Source: Roseateles sp. YR242
GTDB taxonomy: Bacteria; Pseudomonadota; Gammaproteobacteria; Burkholderiales; Burkholderiaceae_C
Assembly: GCF_900109745.1 (NCBI RefSeq)
Contig: NZ_FOAV01000001.1
Location: 124,001 to 188,000, forward strand
Direction of reading: 5' to 3'
DNA length: 64,000 nucleotides
Below the pieces are notes generated by a model, which did not search any database, was not told where the DNA came from, and was given only the letters and a program-made list of their open reading frames with translations. The position numbers and the translations under genes were made by a program. Each line of letters starts with the position of its first letter. Position 1 is the first letter of the stretch. Shown here piece by piece: positions 17,214 through 25,796 of the stretch.

Positions 17214-17313
17214 ACGTTGCTGCGGCGGCAGCGCTCGGACGGAGCTGCGACGGCAGCGCTCTGCCGCCGCGCTCCTGCGATTGCCCAGCATTCAGCCTCC
17301 AGGCCTGAGCAGT

Positions 17314-17640
17314 TCAGCCACCGCGCTTGCGGATCACGGCAGCCGCCGCGCGCACCACCTGCAGCAGCGCCACCAGCGCTTCGTCCTGCGGCGTGCCCAC
17401 GATGCGGACCTGATGCGCAACACCGGACATTTCGATGGTGAGGGTCTCGGTGGTATGGTCGGCCGCGCCCTTGGCCACGGCCCCCACCTGCGCGGGCTGC
17501 TCAAAGAAGCAGGACTGCGTCACCAGTCGCGAGAGCTCTTCACGCCGCGGGTCATCGAGCGCTTGCGCATCGAATTCCAGCGGGCGCTGCAAGCCCGGCA
17601 GATAAGCCAAACCGCCGTCGCGTTGGTAACGGATCTTCAT
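17314..17640 (-). CDS. Emfourin-type protealysin inhibitor
   Basis: A 108-residue cytoplasmic protein beginning MKIRYQRDGGLAYLPGLQRP and containing TIEMSGVAHQVRIVGTP. It fits the emfourin family, small proteins that block protealysin-like M4 metalloproteases and are almost always encoded next to them. It starts 9 nt after the stop of the M4 protease gene on the same strand, so the pair is co-transcribed. Its likely role is to keep the protease inactive inside the cell until export or release. Confidence 0.85.
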   Translation of the reverse strand: MKIRYQRDGGLAYLPGLQRPLEFDAQALDDPRREELSRLVTQSCFFEQPAQVGAVAKGAADHTTETLTIEMSGVAHQVRIVGTPQDEALVALLQVVRAAAAVIRKRGG

Positions 17641-17649
17641 GGCGACATG

Positions 17650-18735
17650 TTAGAGCGCGATCCCCACCGCTGCCCAGCCGTCCTTCACCGCCTGACGCTG
17701 CGTGCTGGTCACACCGTACAGCGTGCCCGCCACCTCCAGCGTCACCCTGGCAAAGGCCAGGAAATTGGCGTTGGGCTTCACCCGCGCATCACGCAAGGCG
17801 TCATACCAGATCCGCCCCGCCTGCTCCCAGGCAAAGCCGCCAATGCGGGTGGCCACCTGGTAGAACGCGTGATTGGGAATACCGGAGTTGATGTGCACGC
17901 CGCCGTTGTCATCGAAGGTGTCCACCAGCTGGTCCATGTGTTTGGGCTGCGGGTCCTTGCCCAGCACCGGGTCGTCATAGGCGGAGCCGGGGTCTTTCAT
18001 CGACCGAAGCGCCACGCCCTTCACCCGCGCGGTGAACAGGCCCGCACCAATCAGCCAGTCCGCCTGGTCCGCCGTCTGCTGAAGGTGATATTGCTTGATG
18101 AGCGAGCCGAACACATCCGACATCGACTCGTTGAGCGCGCCTGACTGATTGAAGTATTGCAGTTGCGCCTCGTCTTCGGTGACGCCGTGGGACAGCTCAT
18201 GCCCGATCACGTCCAGCGCAATCGTGAACCGGTTGAACAGCTCGCCGTCGCCGTCGCCGAACACCATCTGCACGGAATTCCAGAACGCGTTGTTGTAGTC
18301 CTGCCCGAAGTGCACCGTGGCTTCCAGTGGCATGCCGCCATCGTCAATGGAGTTGCGCTGGTAGACCTCGGCAAAGAAGTCGAAGGTGGCGCCCAGGCCG
18401 TCATAGGCTTCATCTACGGTGACATCCCCGGAGGCTGGTTGCCCTTCCCCGCGCACCAGCGTGCCAGGCAGCGTCTCGGTGTGGTTGGCATTGAAGATCG
18501 TCCGTCGCTTGACGGGCACGGCCGGCGAGGCCACCGCCGCGGCGGATGGGGTCATGCGCCGGGCCGCCTTCGCGCCCAGGCCCGACAGCCGCAAGGAGCG
18601 AAAGGTGTGGTCCACCGACTTGGTCCTGACCGCAGCGTCTCGCTGTTGCTGCGTGCCATGCCGCAGGATGGCGTCCAGCAGATAAGGGGGCAACACGCAA
18701 AAAATGGAATGACGGTGTCCGTGTGTGCAAGGCAT
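17650..18735 (-). CDS. Protealysin-like M4 metallopeptidase
   Basis: A 361-residue protein without a classical signal peptide. The short protealysin-type propeptide is recognisable (HSIFCVLPPYLLDAILRHG) and contains the conserved PPYLL stretch. The catalytic zinc motif HELSH occurs near residue 178, the third ligand in NESMSDVFGSL about 24 residues later, and the substrate-site motif GVHINSGIPNHAFY follows. The compact size separates it from large thermolysin preproenzymes. Relatives (protealysin, grimelysin) cleave bacterial and host proteins such as actin. The emfourin gene directly downstream supports the subfamily call. Confidence 0.93.
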   Translation of the reverse strand: MPCTHGHRHSIFCVLPPYLLDAILRHGTQQQRDAAVRTKSVDHTFRSLRLSGLGAKAARRMTPSAAAVASPAVPVKRRTIFNANHTETLPGTLVRGEGQPASGDVTVDEAYDGLGATFDFFAEVYQRNSIDDGGMPLEATVHFGQDYNNAFWNSVQMVFGDGDGELFNRFTIALDVIGHELSHGVTEDEAQLQYFNQSGALNESMSDVFGSLIKQYHLQQTADQADWLIGAGLFTARVKGVALRSMKDPGSAYDDPVLGKDPQPKHMDQLVDTFDDNGGVHINSGIPNHAFYQVATRIGGFAWEQAGRIWYDALRDARVKPNANFLAFARVTLEVAGTLYGVTSTQRQAVKDGWAAVGIAL

Positions 18736-19060
18736 GCAGCAGTTCCTCGATGGTCTGTGGTGTCAGGTCTTGAGGGAGGGTGAAAGTGCATCTTCTCCAC
18801 AACCGTCTGCGCTGGCTAGCTCCCGTCTGTAAAGAAGCGCCACACGCGTCGCGCCATGCGAAATATCAATGCAGCAGTACCACTGCCGTACAACGTCGAT
18901 AAATGCACCGGTTCGGTGCTCCAACACGTCATGTTTTCCGACTTTTTTTCGGGACACGGAATCCCCCAATCGCGCGGTGGGACAAAGGCAGGGGGCGATT
19001 GATGGGAACAGCCCCGCAGGACTAGTATTGATTGCCCATCCCGAAAGTCAGGAGGACCTC
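18736..19060. other. Divergent intergenic region, protealysin / small membrane protein
   Basis: This 325-bp gap holds the promoter of the small membrane protein (18999-19028) and presumably that of the protealysin operon on the other strand, which I cannot place. Frames reading into it on the minus strand are out of frame with the protease and show no conserved features. Confidence 0.4.
18999..19028 (+). promoter_or_regulatory. Sigma-70-like promoter of small membrane protein
   Basis: TTGATG at 18999-19004 and TAGTAT at 19023-19028 are separated by 18 bp. Transcription would start near 19035, giving a short leader containing AGGAGG ahead of ATG 19061. Confidence 0.5.
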
Positions 19061-19159
19061 ATGCTTGAAGTGATTGGTGCGATTCTCGTGGGGGTGTTCG
19101 CCCTCACGTTCGGGGTCATGTGCGTCGGCCCCATGATGCTGAAGCCTGAAGACAGGTAG
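19061..19159 (+). CDS. 32-residue single-span membrane protein
   Basis: ATG 19061 follows a strong AGGAGG ribosome site (near 19050) at ideal spacing, and a promoter match lies just upstream. The protein is one hydrophobic helix (EVIGAILVGVFALTFGVMCV) followed by GPMMLKPEDR with a charged C-terminus. It is encoded 42 nt upstream of the ybhP-like gene on the same strand. No family recognised. Good expression signals make it a credible small membrane protein rather than chance. Confidence 0.65.
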   Translation: MLEVIGAILVGVFALTFGVMCVGPMMLKPEDR

Positions 19160-19201
19160 GGAGTCGATCGTCGGGCACAAGGCTTGCCGCTACGGCAGGC
19201 C

Positions 19202-19939
19202 ATGAAATTCACCGTCCTGACCGTCAATCTTCACAAGGGCTTCGGCTTCTTCAATCGGCGCTTCATCCTGCACGAGTTGCGGGAGGCGGTGCGGGCGGTG
19301 TCGGCCGACGTGGTGTTCCTGCAGGAAGTACTCGGTGAACACGAGTTGCATGCCGCGCGGGTTCCCACCTGGCCCCAGACCCCCCACTACGAATTCCTGG
19401 CGGACAGTCTCTGGAGTGACTTCGCCTACGGCCGCAATGCGGTCTATCCGCAGGGCCACCATGGCAACGCCCTGCTCTCCAAGTTCGCCATCGCTCACCA
19501 CATCAACCACGACATCTCGGTGGCCGGCCCCGAGCGACGGGGCCTGCTGCACAGCGTGCTGAAGCTGCAGGACGGCCGCCAGCTGCATGCCATCTGTGTC
19601 CACCTGGGACTGCGTGAGGCTCACCGCCAACGGCAGGTGGAGCGGCTGTGCCAGCTCATCAACAGCCTCCCGCTGGACGAACCGGTGATCGTCGCCGGGG
19701 ACTTCAACGACTGGCGCCAGCGTGCCCACAAAAGCTTGAGCCGCTGCGCCGGGCTGGGTGAGGTGTTTGTGAAGGCCTATGGCGCGGCGGCACGCACCTT
19801 TCCCTCGCGGTGGCCGTTGTTGCCGCTGGATCGCATCTATGTGCGCGGCGCCGCCGTGCAGCATCCCATCGTGCTGCCACGCAAGCCTTGGTCGCACTTG
19901 TCGGACCATGCCCCCCTGGCTGCGGAGATCAGCTTATGA
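19202..19939 (+). CDS. ybhP: Endonuclease/exonuclease/phosphatase-family protein, YbhP-like
   Basis: A 245-residue EEP-fold protein starting [20 protein letters not shown]. Catalytic motifs are present: the metal-binding Glu in [24 protein letters not shown], the Asn/Asp pair in [12 protein letters not shown], and the C-terminal [10 protein letters not shown] with the catalytic His. The order ybhP-clsB-ybhN matches the E. coli ybhPON operon, where YbhP is encoded with cardiolipin synthase B. Substrate unknown; a phospholipid or phosphodiester target is plausible from context. Its stop overlaps the clsB start by 4 nt (ATGA). Confidence 0.9.
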   Translation: MKFTVLTVNLHKGFGFFNRRFILHELREAVRAVSADVVFLQEVLGEHELHAARVPTWPQTPHYEFLADSLWSDFAYGRNAVYPQGHHGNALLSKFAIAHHINHDISVAGPERRGLLHSVLKLQDGRQLHAICVHLGLREAHRQRQVERLCQLINSLPLDEPVIVAGDFNDWRQRAHKSLSRCAGLGEVFVKAYGAAARTFPSRWPLLPLDRIYVRGAAVQHPIVLPRKPWSHLSDHAPLAAEISL

Positions 19940-21228
19940 GATTCAGACGGCCCGAGTGGACCCAGGGCAACCGCCTCGATCTGCTGGAAAACGGTGAGCA
20001 GTACTTCCCCGCCGTGTTCTCCGCCATCGAGGGCGCCCAACGCGAGATCCTCATCGAGACCTTCATCCTTTTTGAGGACAAGGTGGGGCTGGCCTTGCGC
20101 GACGTGCTGGCCGCCGCCGCCCGACGAGGGGTGGAGGTGCACATGACGGTGGATGGCTTCGGCTCGCCCACCCTGTCGGAAGCCTACGTGCACAGCCTCA
20201 CCGACGCGGGTGTACATCTGCATGTCTTCGATCCGCCGCCCAAGCTGTCCCGCCGTCTCAAGCCCTTCCGCCGCCTGCATCGCAAGATCGTCGTGATCGA
20301 CGGCGAGGTGGGGTTCATCGGAGGCATCAACTTCTCTGCCGACCACCTGCTCGACTTTGGCCCCGAGGCCAAGCAGGACTACGCCGTGCGCATCCACGGG
20401 CCAATCGTGGCTCAGTTGCGCCGGACCTCACGCAAGATCATTGCGCCCGCGCTGCAGAAGCGCCGCTGGTGGCCCCTCCGCGACCACGCGGATGCCGGCT
20501 TTGCGGTGCCCAACGAGGCGGGCACGGCCCGGACCATGGTGGTCACAAGAGACAACCACCGACATCGCGATGACATCGAACGCATGTACCGGCTGGCGCT
20601 GCACGCGGCGCAGCACGAAGTGATCATTGCCAATGCCTATTTCTTTCCGGGCTACCGGTTGCTCAAGAGCATGCAGCGTGCGGCGCAGCGCGGCGTGTCG
20701 GTCCACCTGATCCTGCAAGGGCAGCCTGACATCCCCTGGGCCCGCTGGGCCGCCCATATGGTCTACGACCTGCTGATGAGGTCGGGCGTTCACATCCATG
20801 AATATTGCGAACGCCCGATGCACGGCAAGGTGGCGCTGGTGGACGATGTCTGGGCCACAGTGGGCAGCAGCAACCTGGATCCGCTGAGCCTCTCCCTCAA
20901 CCTGGAGGCCAACCTCATCATCCAGGACCGCGCCTTCAACGAAGCCTTGCGCGCCAAGCTCACCCCGCTGATGCAGGACTGCTGCGTCAAGTTGGAACTC
21001 TCACAGACGGCTGCCAACCGCTGGTGGTGGCGCCTGGGCGTGGGCGCGCTGGTGTTCCATGTGATGCGCCACTTTCCGCGCTGGCTGGCTCGCCTGCCGG
21101 TGCGGCAGCAACCGATCCTGCCAGCGGCGGACACGCCGGTGGTGGTCAGCGCCGCCAAGCCTGTGGCGGCCGAGGCCTGGCAATGGCAAACAGCTCTTCA
21201 ACGCCTGCGCCAGGAACCGGTGGATTGA
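19936..21228 (+). CDS. clsB: Cardiolipin synthase B (PLD superfamily)
   Basis: A 430-residue phospholipase-D-fold transferase with two HKD motifs: [18 protein letters not shown] near residue 115 and [18 protein letters not shown] near residue 296. There is no N-terminal membrane segment, as in ClsB (YbhO) rather than ClsA. It condenses phospholipids to cardiolipin; E. coli ClsB also makes phosphatidylglycerol. The last about 70 residues are an extra Ala/Val/Pro-rich tail after a hydrophobic piece ([17 protein letters not shown]). ATG 19936 overlaps the upstream stop, and the ybhN-like gene starts inside its 3' end. Confidence 0.93.
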   Translation: MRFRRPEWTQGNRLDLLENGEQYFPAVFSAIEGAQREILIETFILFEDKVGLALRDVLAAAARRGVEVHMTVDGFGSPTLSEAYVHSLTDAGVHLHVFDPPPKLSRRLKPFRRLHRKIVVIDGEVGFIGGINFSADHLLDFGPEAKQDYAVRIHGPIVAQLRRTSRKIIAPALQKRRWWPLRDHADAGFAVPNEAGTARTMVVTRDNHRHRDDIERMYRLALHAAQHEVIIANAYFFPGYRLLKSMQRAAQRGVSVHLILQGQPDIPWARWAAHMVYDLLMRSGVHIHEYCERPMHGKVALVDDVWATVGSSNLDPLSLSLNLEANLIIQDRAFNEALRAKLTPLMQDCCVKLELSQTAANRWWWRLGVGALVFHVMRHFPRWLARLPVRQQPILPAADTPVVVSAAKPVAAEAWQWQTALQRLRQEPVD

Positions 21229-22145
21229 CGGCACAGCGCCGGCACCCCTGGGGCCGTTGGCTGAGCCTGGCCTTTGGTCTGGCGGTCCTGGCGCTGCTCA
21301 CCTGGGCCGCCGGCAAGGTGGACTGGCAGGCGGTACTGCATTCGCTGCGCCAGGTACCGCTGGCCACACTGCTCCTGGCAGCGCTGCTGTGTGTGGCCAG
21401 CCACCTGATCTACAGCTGCTACGACCTGCTGGGAAAACGCTGGACCGGCCACGCCGTGCCTACGCGGCGCGTGATGCTGATCACCTTCATCAGCTATGCG
21501 TTTAATCTCAACCTGGGCTCTCTGGTGGGCGCCTTTGCCATACGTCTTCGCCTGTATGCCCACGAAGGGCTGCGGCAGCCGGTCCCGGCGCAGGTGCTGG
21601 CGCTCAGCCTGGGGACCAACTGGCTGGGCTACGGCCTGCTGGCCGGTGGCGTGTTCCTCATGGGCTGGTTGGCCCCGCCGCCGCAATGGCCGCTGGGCGC
21701 TGCCGCGCTGAAGGGGCTTGGCGGTCTGATGTGGGGCTTGGTGGCCGGGTATCTCGCCTTGTGTTCCTTCGCCCGGCGCCGTACCTACACGCTGCGAGGC
21801 CACCTCTTCGTGCTGCCCACCATTCGCATTGCCGGGCTTCAGCTGCTGGTCTCCTCGGCCAACTGGCTCACCATCGGCCTTATCGTGCATGTGTTGCTGC
21901 AGCAGGCGGTGCCTTTCGGCACCACGCTCGCCGTGCTGCTGGTGGCCGCGGTGGCCGGCGTGGTGGCTCATGTCCCTGCGGGCCTGGGCGTGCTGGAGGG
22001 CGTGTTTGTGGCGCTGCTGGGTAGCACGCTGGGTGACGCCACCGTGCTGGCCGCGCTGATCGCTTATCGCGCCCTGTATTACCTGGCGCCCCTGCTCATG
22101 GCGGCCACGGCGTACTTCGTGCTGGAAGCCCGTAGCCGGCGCTGA
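21183..22145 (+). CDS. ybhN: Polytopic UPF0104 (LPG synthase TM-like) protein, YbhN-like
   Basis: A 320-residue membrane protein with about eight helices. The family's conserved stretches are present: SHLIYSCYDLLGKRWTG, ISYAFNLNLGSLVGAFAIRL and HVPAGLGVLEGVFVALLG, which resemble the flippase domain of lysyl-phosphatidylglycerol synthase. It starts at ATG 21183, overlapping the end of clsB by 46 nt, which is unusually long and indicates coupled expression. With clsB and ybhP it forms the conserved ybhPON set. A role in moving or handling phospholipids in the inner membrane is inferred. Confidence 0.88.
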   Translation: MANSSSTPAPGTGGLTAQRRHPWGRWLSLAFGLAVLALLTWAAGKVDWQAVLHSLRQVPLATLLLAALLCVASHLIYSCYDLLGKRWTGHAVPTRRVMLITFISYAFNLNLGSLVGAFAIRLRLYAHEGLRQPVPAQVLALSLGTNWLGYGLLAGGVFLMGWLAPPPQWPLGAAALKGLGGLMWGLVAGYLALCSFARRRTYTLRGHLFVLPTIRIAGLQLLVSSANWLTIGLIVHVLLQQAVPFGTTLAVLLVAAVAGVVAHVPAGLGVLEGVFVALLGSTLGDATVLAALIAYRALYYLAPLLMAATAYFVLEARSRR

Positions 22146-22146
22146 C

Positions 22147-22367
<221 letters not shown>

Positions 22368-22390
22368 AACATTGCATGTTGCATGTCCGC

Positions 22391-22930
22391 TCACTGCTCC
22401 TCCACCAGCCCGGCGGGCGGCGCCACCCCAAACGCACTGGCATATGCAAACACCATGGCGCCGCGTGAGCGCACCCCCAGTTTGCAGTAGATGGTCTTGA
22501 GGTAGGAGCGCACCGTGAATTCGCTCAGATGCAGGCGGCCTGCCACCTGTTTGGTGAGTAGACCCAGGCAGATGAGCTGAACGATCTGCAGCTCTCGCTG
22601 GGTCAGCAGCCTGCGGAGTTCACCGGTGCCCTCCCCGGCCGTCGCCACCGACCGAGACGCCGCGGCCGGCGCGGCCGATGCCCCTGGTTCGCCCAGCGCA
22701 GCGTCCTCTGGAACCAGGACATACCGATGCTCACCCAGCTGGAAGTGCACCAGCTCCGCGCCGTGATACATGTGGCGCTGACGGGCCAGGCCCGGGCGGC
22801 TTTGCTGACGGGGCGTGAGGCCATCCACGCAGAGCACGGCGTAGCGCCGCCCGTGCAGTTCCAGGGTGCTGCAGCGGTCGCCGTTGGCCGCTGGCGGGAA
22901 GTCGATATCAATCATGGGCGAACGCTCCAT
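22391..22930 (-). CDS. LuxR/NarL-family transcriptional regulator
   Basis: A protein of 174-179 residues with a C-terminal LuxR-type helix-turn-helix: LTQRELQIVQLICLGLLTKQ, then HLSEFTVRSYLKTIYCKLGV. The N-terminal about 80 residues (ELHGRRYAVLCVDGL, HGAELVHFQLGEHRYVLVPE) look like a small beta-rich domain, not a receiver or autoinducer domain. Two starts are possible: ATG at 22930, or 22915 with GGAG nine bases upstream. It is transcribed away from the unknown eight-gene cluster beginning at 23247, so it is the obvious candidate for its regulator. Arg in the HTH where many relatives have Lys (FTVRSYL) is a minor difference. Confidence 0.87.
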   Translation of the reverse strand: MERSPMIDIDFPPAANGDRCSTLELHGRRYAVLCVDGLTPRQQSRPGLARQRHMYHGAELVHFQLGEHRYVLVPEDAALGEPGASAAPAAASRSVATAGEGTGELRRLLTQRELQIVQLICLGLLTKQVAGRLHLSEFTVRSYLKTIYCKLGVRSRGAMVFAYASAFGVAPPAGLVEEQ

Positions 22931-23246
22931 GCCTGGTGGATCAGGGGCGCCGATTGTTGTCCCGCGGGTCGTTACCGTACAGCTTCAGATTGGGGGGACG
23001 ATTTCTGGGAGCCCCCCGCGAACGAGTACCCGCATCGGCGGCCCCCCCGACGGAGGCGCGCCTTGCAGCACCTGCGCCTGGCTGACCGCTGACGCCCCCA
23101 CCTGCAAGCGCCAGCGCGGCCGCCTCGCCGCGTGCGCGCGCCCCTGCTCAAGCCCCCGCCAAGTCGCGGATTGAGGGCTCGGCATCTGCTGCCTAGAGTG
23201 CCTTCCATGCGGTACCCGCCGCGACGTGATGCGCAGGAGGCTCAAG
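22931..23246. other. Divergent control region, LuxR-type gene / unknown eight-gene cluster
   Basis: A 316-bp gap with no credible gene. It contains a GGGGGG...CCCCCC inverted pair near 22996-23027, and a promoter match at 23171-23199 toward the cluster. Operator sites for the LuxR-type protein would be expected here; none is obvious. Confidence 0.45.
23171..23199 (+). promoter_or_regulatory. Sigma-70-like promoter of the unknown cluster
   Basis: TTGAGG at 23171-23176 and TAGAGT at 23194-23199 are separated by exactly 17 bp. The predicted start near 23206 would leave a leader of about 40 nt ending in AGGAGG before ATG 23247. Confidence 0.55.
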
Positions 23247-24527
23247 ATGCTCAATCCCTTCGACAGTGCCGAGGACCTGGCGCTCGATGGCGACCTGGCC
23301 ACCGACAGTGGTGATGCCATGTCGCACGGCGACGGTTTCGACAGCGAGAGCGGCGATGGATTCGAGGCCTCCGACGGTTTCGAGGACGACGACATGGATG
23401 CCATGGGTGGCTCCCCGCAGAGTGGCGTCAATGCCTTCACCGATGGCGAGGGTTACGACGGTTATGAGGCGGACGCCTTCGCCGATGGTGATGCAGCCGA
23501 CGACGGCGGCAGCTACGGTGACGGGGACGGAGGCGACATGGACCTCTGGAATGCCTTCGAGGAAGAAGTCGCCGACGGCCTGGACGCCGCCGATGAGGAC
23601 GAGTTCCTCGGCCGCCTCATCGGCGGCCTGGGCCGCGCGGGCGGCATGCTGCTGCGGCGCGCCGGGGGGGTGCAGGGCATTGCCCGCAGCGCCGGCAACG
23701 TGGCGCGCGGCGCCCGTCGCGTCGGGCAGATCGCGGGCCAGGCCGGCCGTCTGGCCGGGCGCATCTCGCCGGCCGCCGGTGCGGCGGCACGCCTGGCCCG
23801 CATGCTTGGTGCACCGGGCCTGGCCTCCGGGCTGGACACTGTCAGCCGTGGTGCCCGTACGGCTGCGCAGATGGGGCGCCGTGCCAGTGGCATGGCCCAG
23901 GGCGTGGGCCGCGCTGCGGGTGGTTTCGGCCAGACCGTTCAAGGCCTGGGCCAGGCGGCGCAAGGCGGGCAGGCACTGCTGGCGCAACTCAGCCAGCTCA
24001 TCGGCGGTGGCGGTGACGAGTTCGACGACTTCGACGCCATGGCGGACCTCTACGAAGACGGGGTCGACGAAGCCCTGCCTGGCATGGTCGCCATGGCGGC
24101 GCGGGCGGCTGCACGTGGCCTGGGTTTTCGCAACCTCTCCCACCTGGGCCAGGCCGGCCGGCAGGCGTTGGTACGCGGCGTTGGGGCCGCGGCCCGCGAG
24201 CTGATGAGAAGCCGCGATCCGCAGGCCATCCGCCAGTTGCCACGCCTGACCCATGCGGCAGGCCGGACAGCGGCGCGCACCTCCCCCACACCGCAGCAGG
24301 CGACCCAGCGCGTGCGCCGTGCACTTCCGCGCACCGCGCGGCGGGTGGCGGCACAGCCCCGTTCCCTGCCGCGGACCCAGCGCAGCCGCCCGGCCAGTGT
24401 GCCGCCCCCATCACCACCGACGGCCCGGCCCCGCAACCTGGGGCGCGGCCGCCGCAGCCAGGCCCTGCTGGGCCGGCGCAGTTTCAACATCGATGGACCG
24501 GTCACCGTGACCATTTCGCCCCGGTGA
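23247..24527 (+). CDS. Unknown cluster gene 1: acidic-N / basic-C protein with C-terminal GPVTVTI
   Basis: A 426-residue protein of strongly polar composition. The first about 115 residues are acidic and Gly-rich (repeated DGxG, DGFE and DGD pieces). The middle is Gly/Ala/Arg-rich with GLGRAGGMLLRR-type amphipathic helices, broken by a second acidic patch near residue 255 (GGDEFDDFDAMADLYEDG). The last about 90 residues are Arg/Pro/Thr-rich and basic, ending NIDGPVTVTISPR. The start at ATG 23247 is fixed by AGGAGG seven bases upstream. The next gene is a paralogue with the same charge layout and a matching end. No signal peptide, membrane helix or known family. Confidence 0.75.
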   Translation: MLNPFDSAEDLALDGDLATDSGDAMSHGDGFDSESGDGFEASDGFEDDDMDAMGGSPQSGVNAFTDGEGYDGYEADAFADGDAADDGGSYGDGDGGDMDLWNAFEEEVADGLDAADEDEFLGRLIGGLGRAGGMLLRRAGGVQGIARSAGNVARGARRVGQIAGQAGRLAGRISPAAGAAARLARMLGAPGLASGLDTVSRGARTAAQMGRRASGMAQGVGRAAGGFGQTVQGLGQAAQGGQALLAQLSQLIGGGGDEFDDFDAMADLYEDGVDEALPGMVAMAARAAARGLGFRNLSHLGQAGRQALVRGVGAAARELMRSRDPQAIRQLPRLTHAAGRTAARTSPTPQQATQRVRRALPRTARRVAAQPRSLPRTQRSRPASVPPPSPPTARPRNLGRGRRSQALLGRRSFNIDGPVTVTISPR

Positions 24528-24584
24528 GGCGCCGCGCCATACGCCCGCCCTACCTCTGTTTCCACCTCTTTCTGGAGCCTCACC

Positions 24585-25724
24585 ATGGACCGCTTTGAGA
24601 CCGACCTGATGGAAGACCTGATGGCAGATGCCGCCGAGGGCCCCGCACGCAGCGGCACGAATGCCTATGACGACTACGACGGTTATGACGACGACGGCTT
24701 CGATGCCGACGGAGGCGACGAAGGCGATGACGAGTTCATCGGTCGCCTGTTGGGTGGCATCGGCGGCATCGCTGGCCGGCTGCTCGGCGGTGGTGGGGGC
24801 GGCGGCGAGGGCTTCGATGAATTCGACGAAGACGATGGCTTCGAAGCCGCCGACGAGTTCGATGAAGAGGACGGCTACGACGACTTCGAGGGCGACGCCT
24901 ACGACAGCCCCGCCGCGTCCTTTGACGAGGGTGACGCCATGGAGGAAGCCGTGGCTGATGCGCTCGACGCCGATGACGGCGACGAGTTCTTCCGGCGCCT
25001 GGGTGGCCTCGCCCGGGGGGCGATGAATGTAGCCCGGCGCGTGGGTCGTGGCGTGGGCCAGGCGGCACGTGTCGTGGGGCCGATCGCCAGCATGATTCCG
25101 ATTCCGCAAGCCCAGGCCATCGGCCGCATTGCCAACATCGCCGGGCGCCTGCTGGCGGACGGGGCGGATGAATTCGAAGCCTTTGACGAACTGGTGGATG
25201 GCCTGGACGAAGACGGCATCGACGCCGCTGCGCCGGTACTCGCCGGCATGGTCATCCGCCGTGCCCTGCCCGGCGTGGCGCGGGCCGCCCGGCCGGTGCG
25301 GCGTGCAGCGGTGCGTGCTGTGAGCAATGCCGTGCGAACGGCGGTTCGCCGCCAGGGTCCGCCCGCCGCACGCGCCGTGGCCCGCACGGTACGCGCCACC
25401 CGCCGCGTGGTGCAGCGCCGCAACCTGCCGGCCCGCCAGGCGGTTCGGGTGGTGCGACGCGCCACCCAGGCGGTGGCCCGTCGGCCGCAGGCGGTACGCC
25501 GCCTGGCCCGGCCGTTGGTGCCGGCTGCGCGCCGTGCCACGCCACGGGGCCAGGCGGCCCGTGTGGTGGCGCGCACGGTGACACCGGTGGCCCGACGTGC
25601 GGCTGCGTCGGTGGCCACCGGGACGCTGGCACGGCCGGGCGGCGCACGCCATGTCTGCGCCGCTTGCCGGGGCCGTCGCATCCGCGTGCTGCGCGGGCCG
25701 GTGACCATTTCCATCGGCAACTGA
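24585..25724 (+). CDS. Unknown cluster gene 2: paralogue of gene 1, with CxxC and C-terminal GPVTISI
   Basis: A 379-residue protein with the plan of its upstream neighbour. The acidic Asp/Glu/Tyr-rich N-terminal 125 residues include two DEFI/FxxRLLGG-type motifs. A hydrophobic-helical section follows (GPIASMIPIPQAQAIGRIAN), then a second acidic patch (DEFEAFDELVDGLDEDGID), and a very Arg/Ala/Val-rich last third. Its end, HVCAACRGRRIRVLRGPVTI, contains a CxxC pair absent from the first protein and the same GPVT-x-I ending. EFFRRLGGLARGAMN aligns with EFLGRLIGGLGRAGG of gene 1. Possible roles for such dipolar proteins (charge-driven assembly, nucleic-acid or polyanion binding) are speculative. 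Confidence 0.75.
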   Translation: MDRFETDLMEDLMADAAEGPARSGTNAYDDYDGYDDDGFDADGGDEGDDEFIGRLLGGIGGIAGRLLGGGGGGGEGFDEFDEDDGFEAADEFDEEDGYDDFEGDAYDSPAASFDEGDAMEEAVADALDADDGDEFFRRLGGLARGAMNVARRVGRGVGQAARVVGPIASMIPIPQAQAIGRIANIAGRLLADGADEFEAFDELVDGLDEDGIDAAAPVLAGMVIRRALPGVARAARPVRRAAVRAVSNAVRTAVRRQGPPAARAVARTVRATRRVVQRRNLPARQAVRVVRRATQAVARRPQAVRRLARPLVPAARRATPRGQAARVVARTVTPVARRAAASVATGTLARPGGARHVCAACRGRRIRVLRGPVTISIGN

Positions 25725-25796
25725 CGCGGCACCGGCCGGTTCATCCACGCCATCGCCGCCATTGCCGTTCCCTACCCCTCGCGCCCTGGACCCACC

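Noticed and set aside
22391-22930. Quorum-sensing LuxR receptor
   Set aside because: The N-terminal 80 residues are too short and lack autoinducer-domain residues; no luxI-like gene is near.
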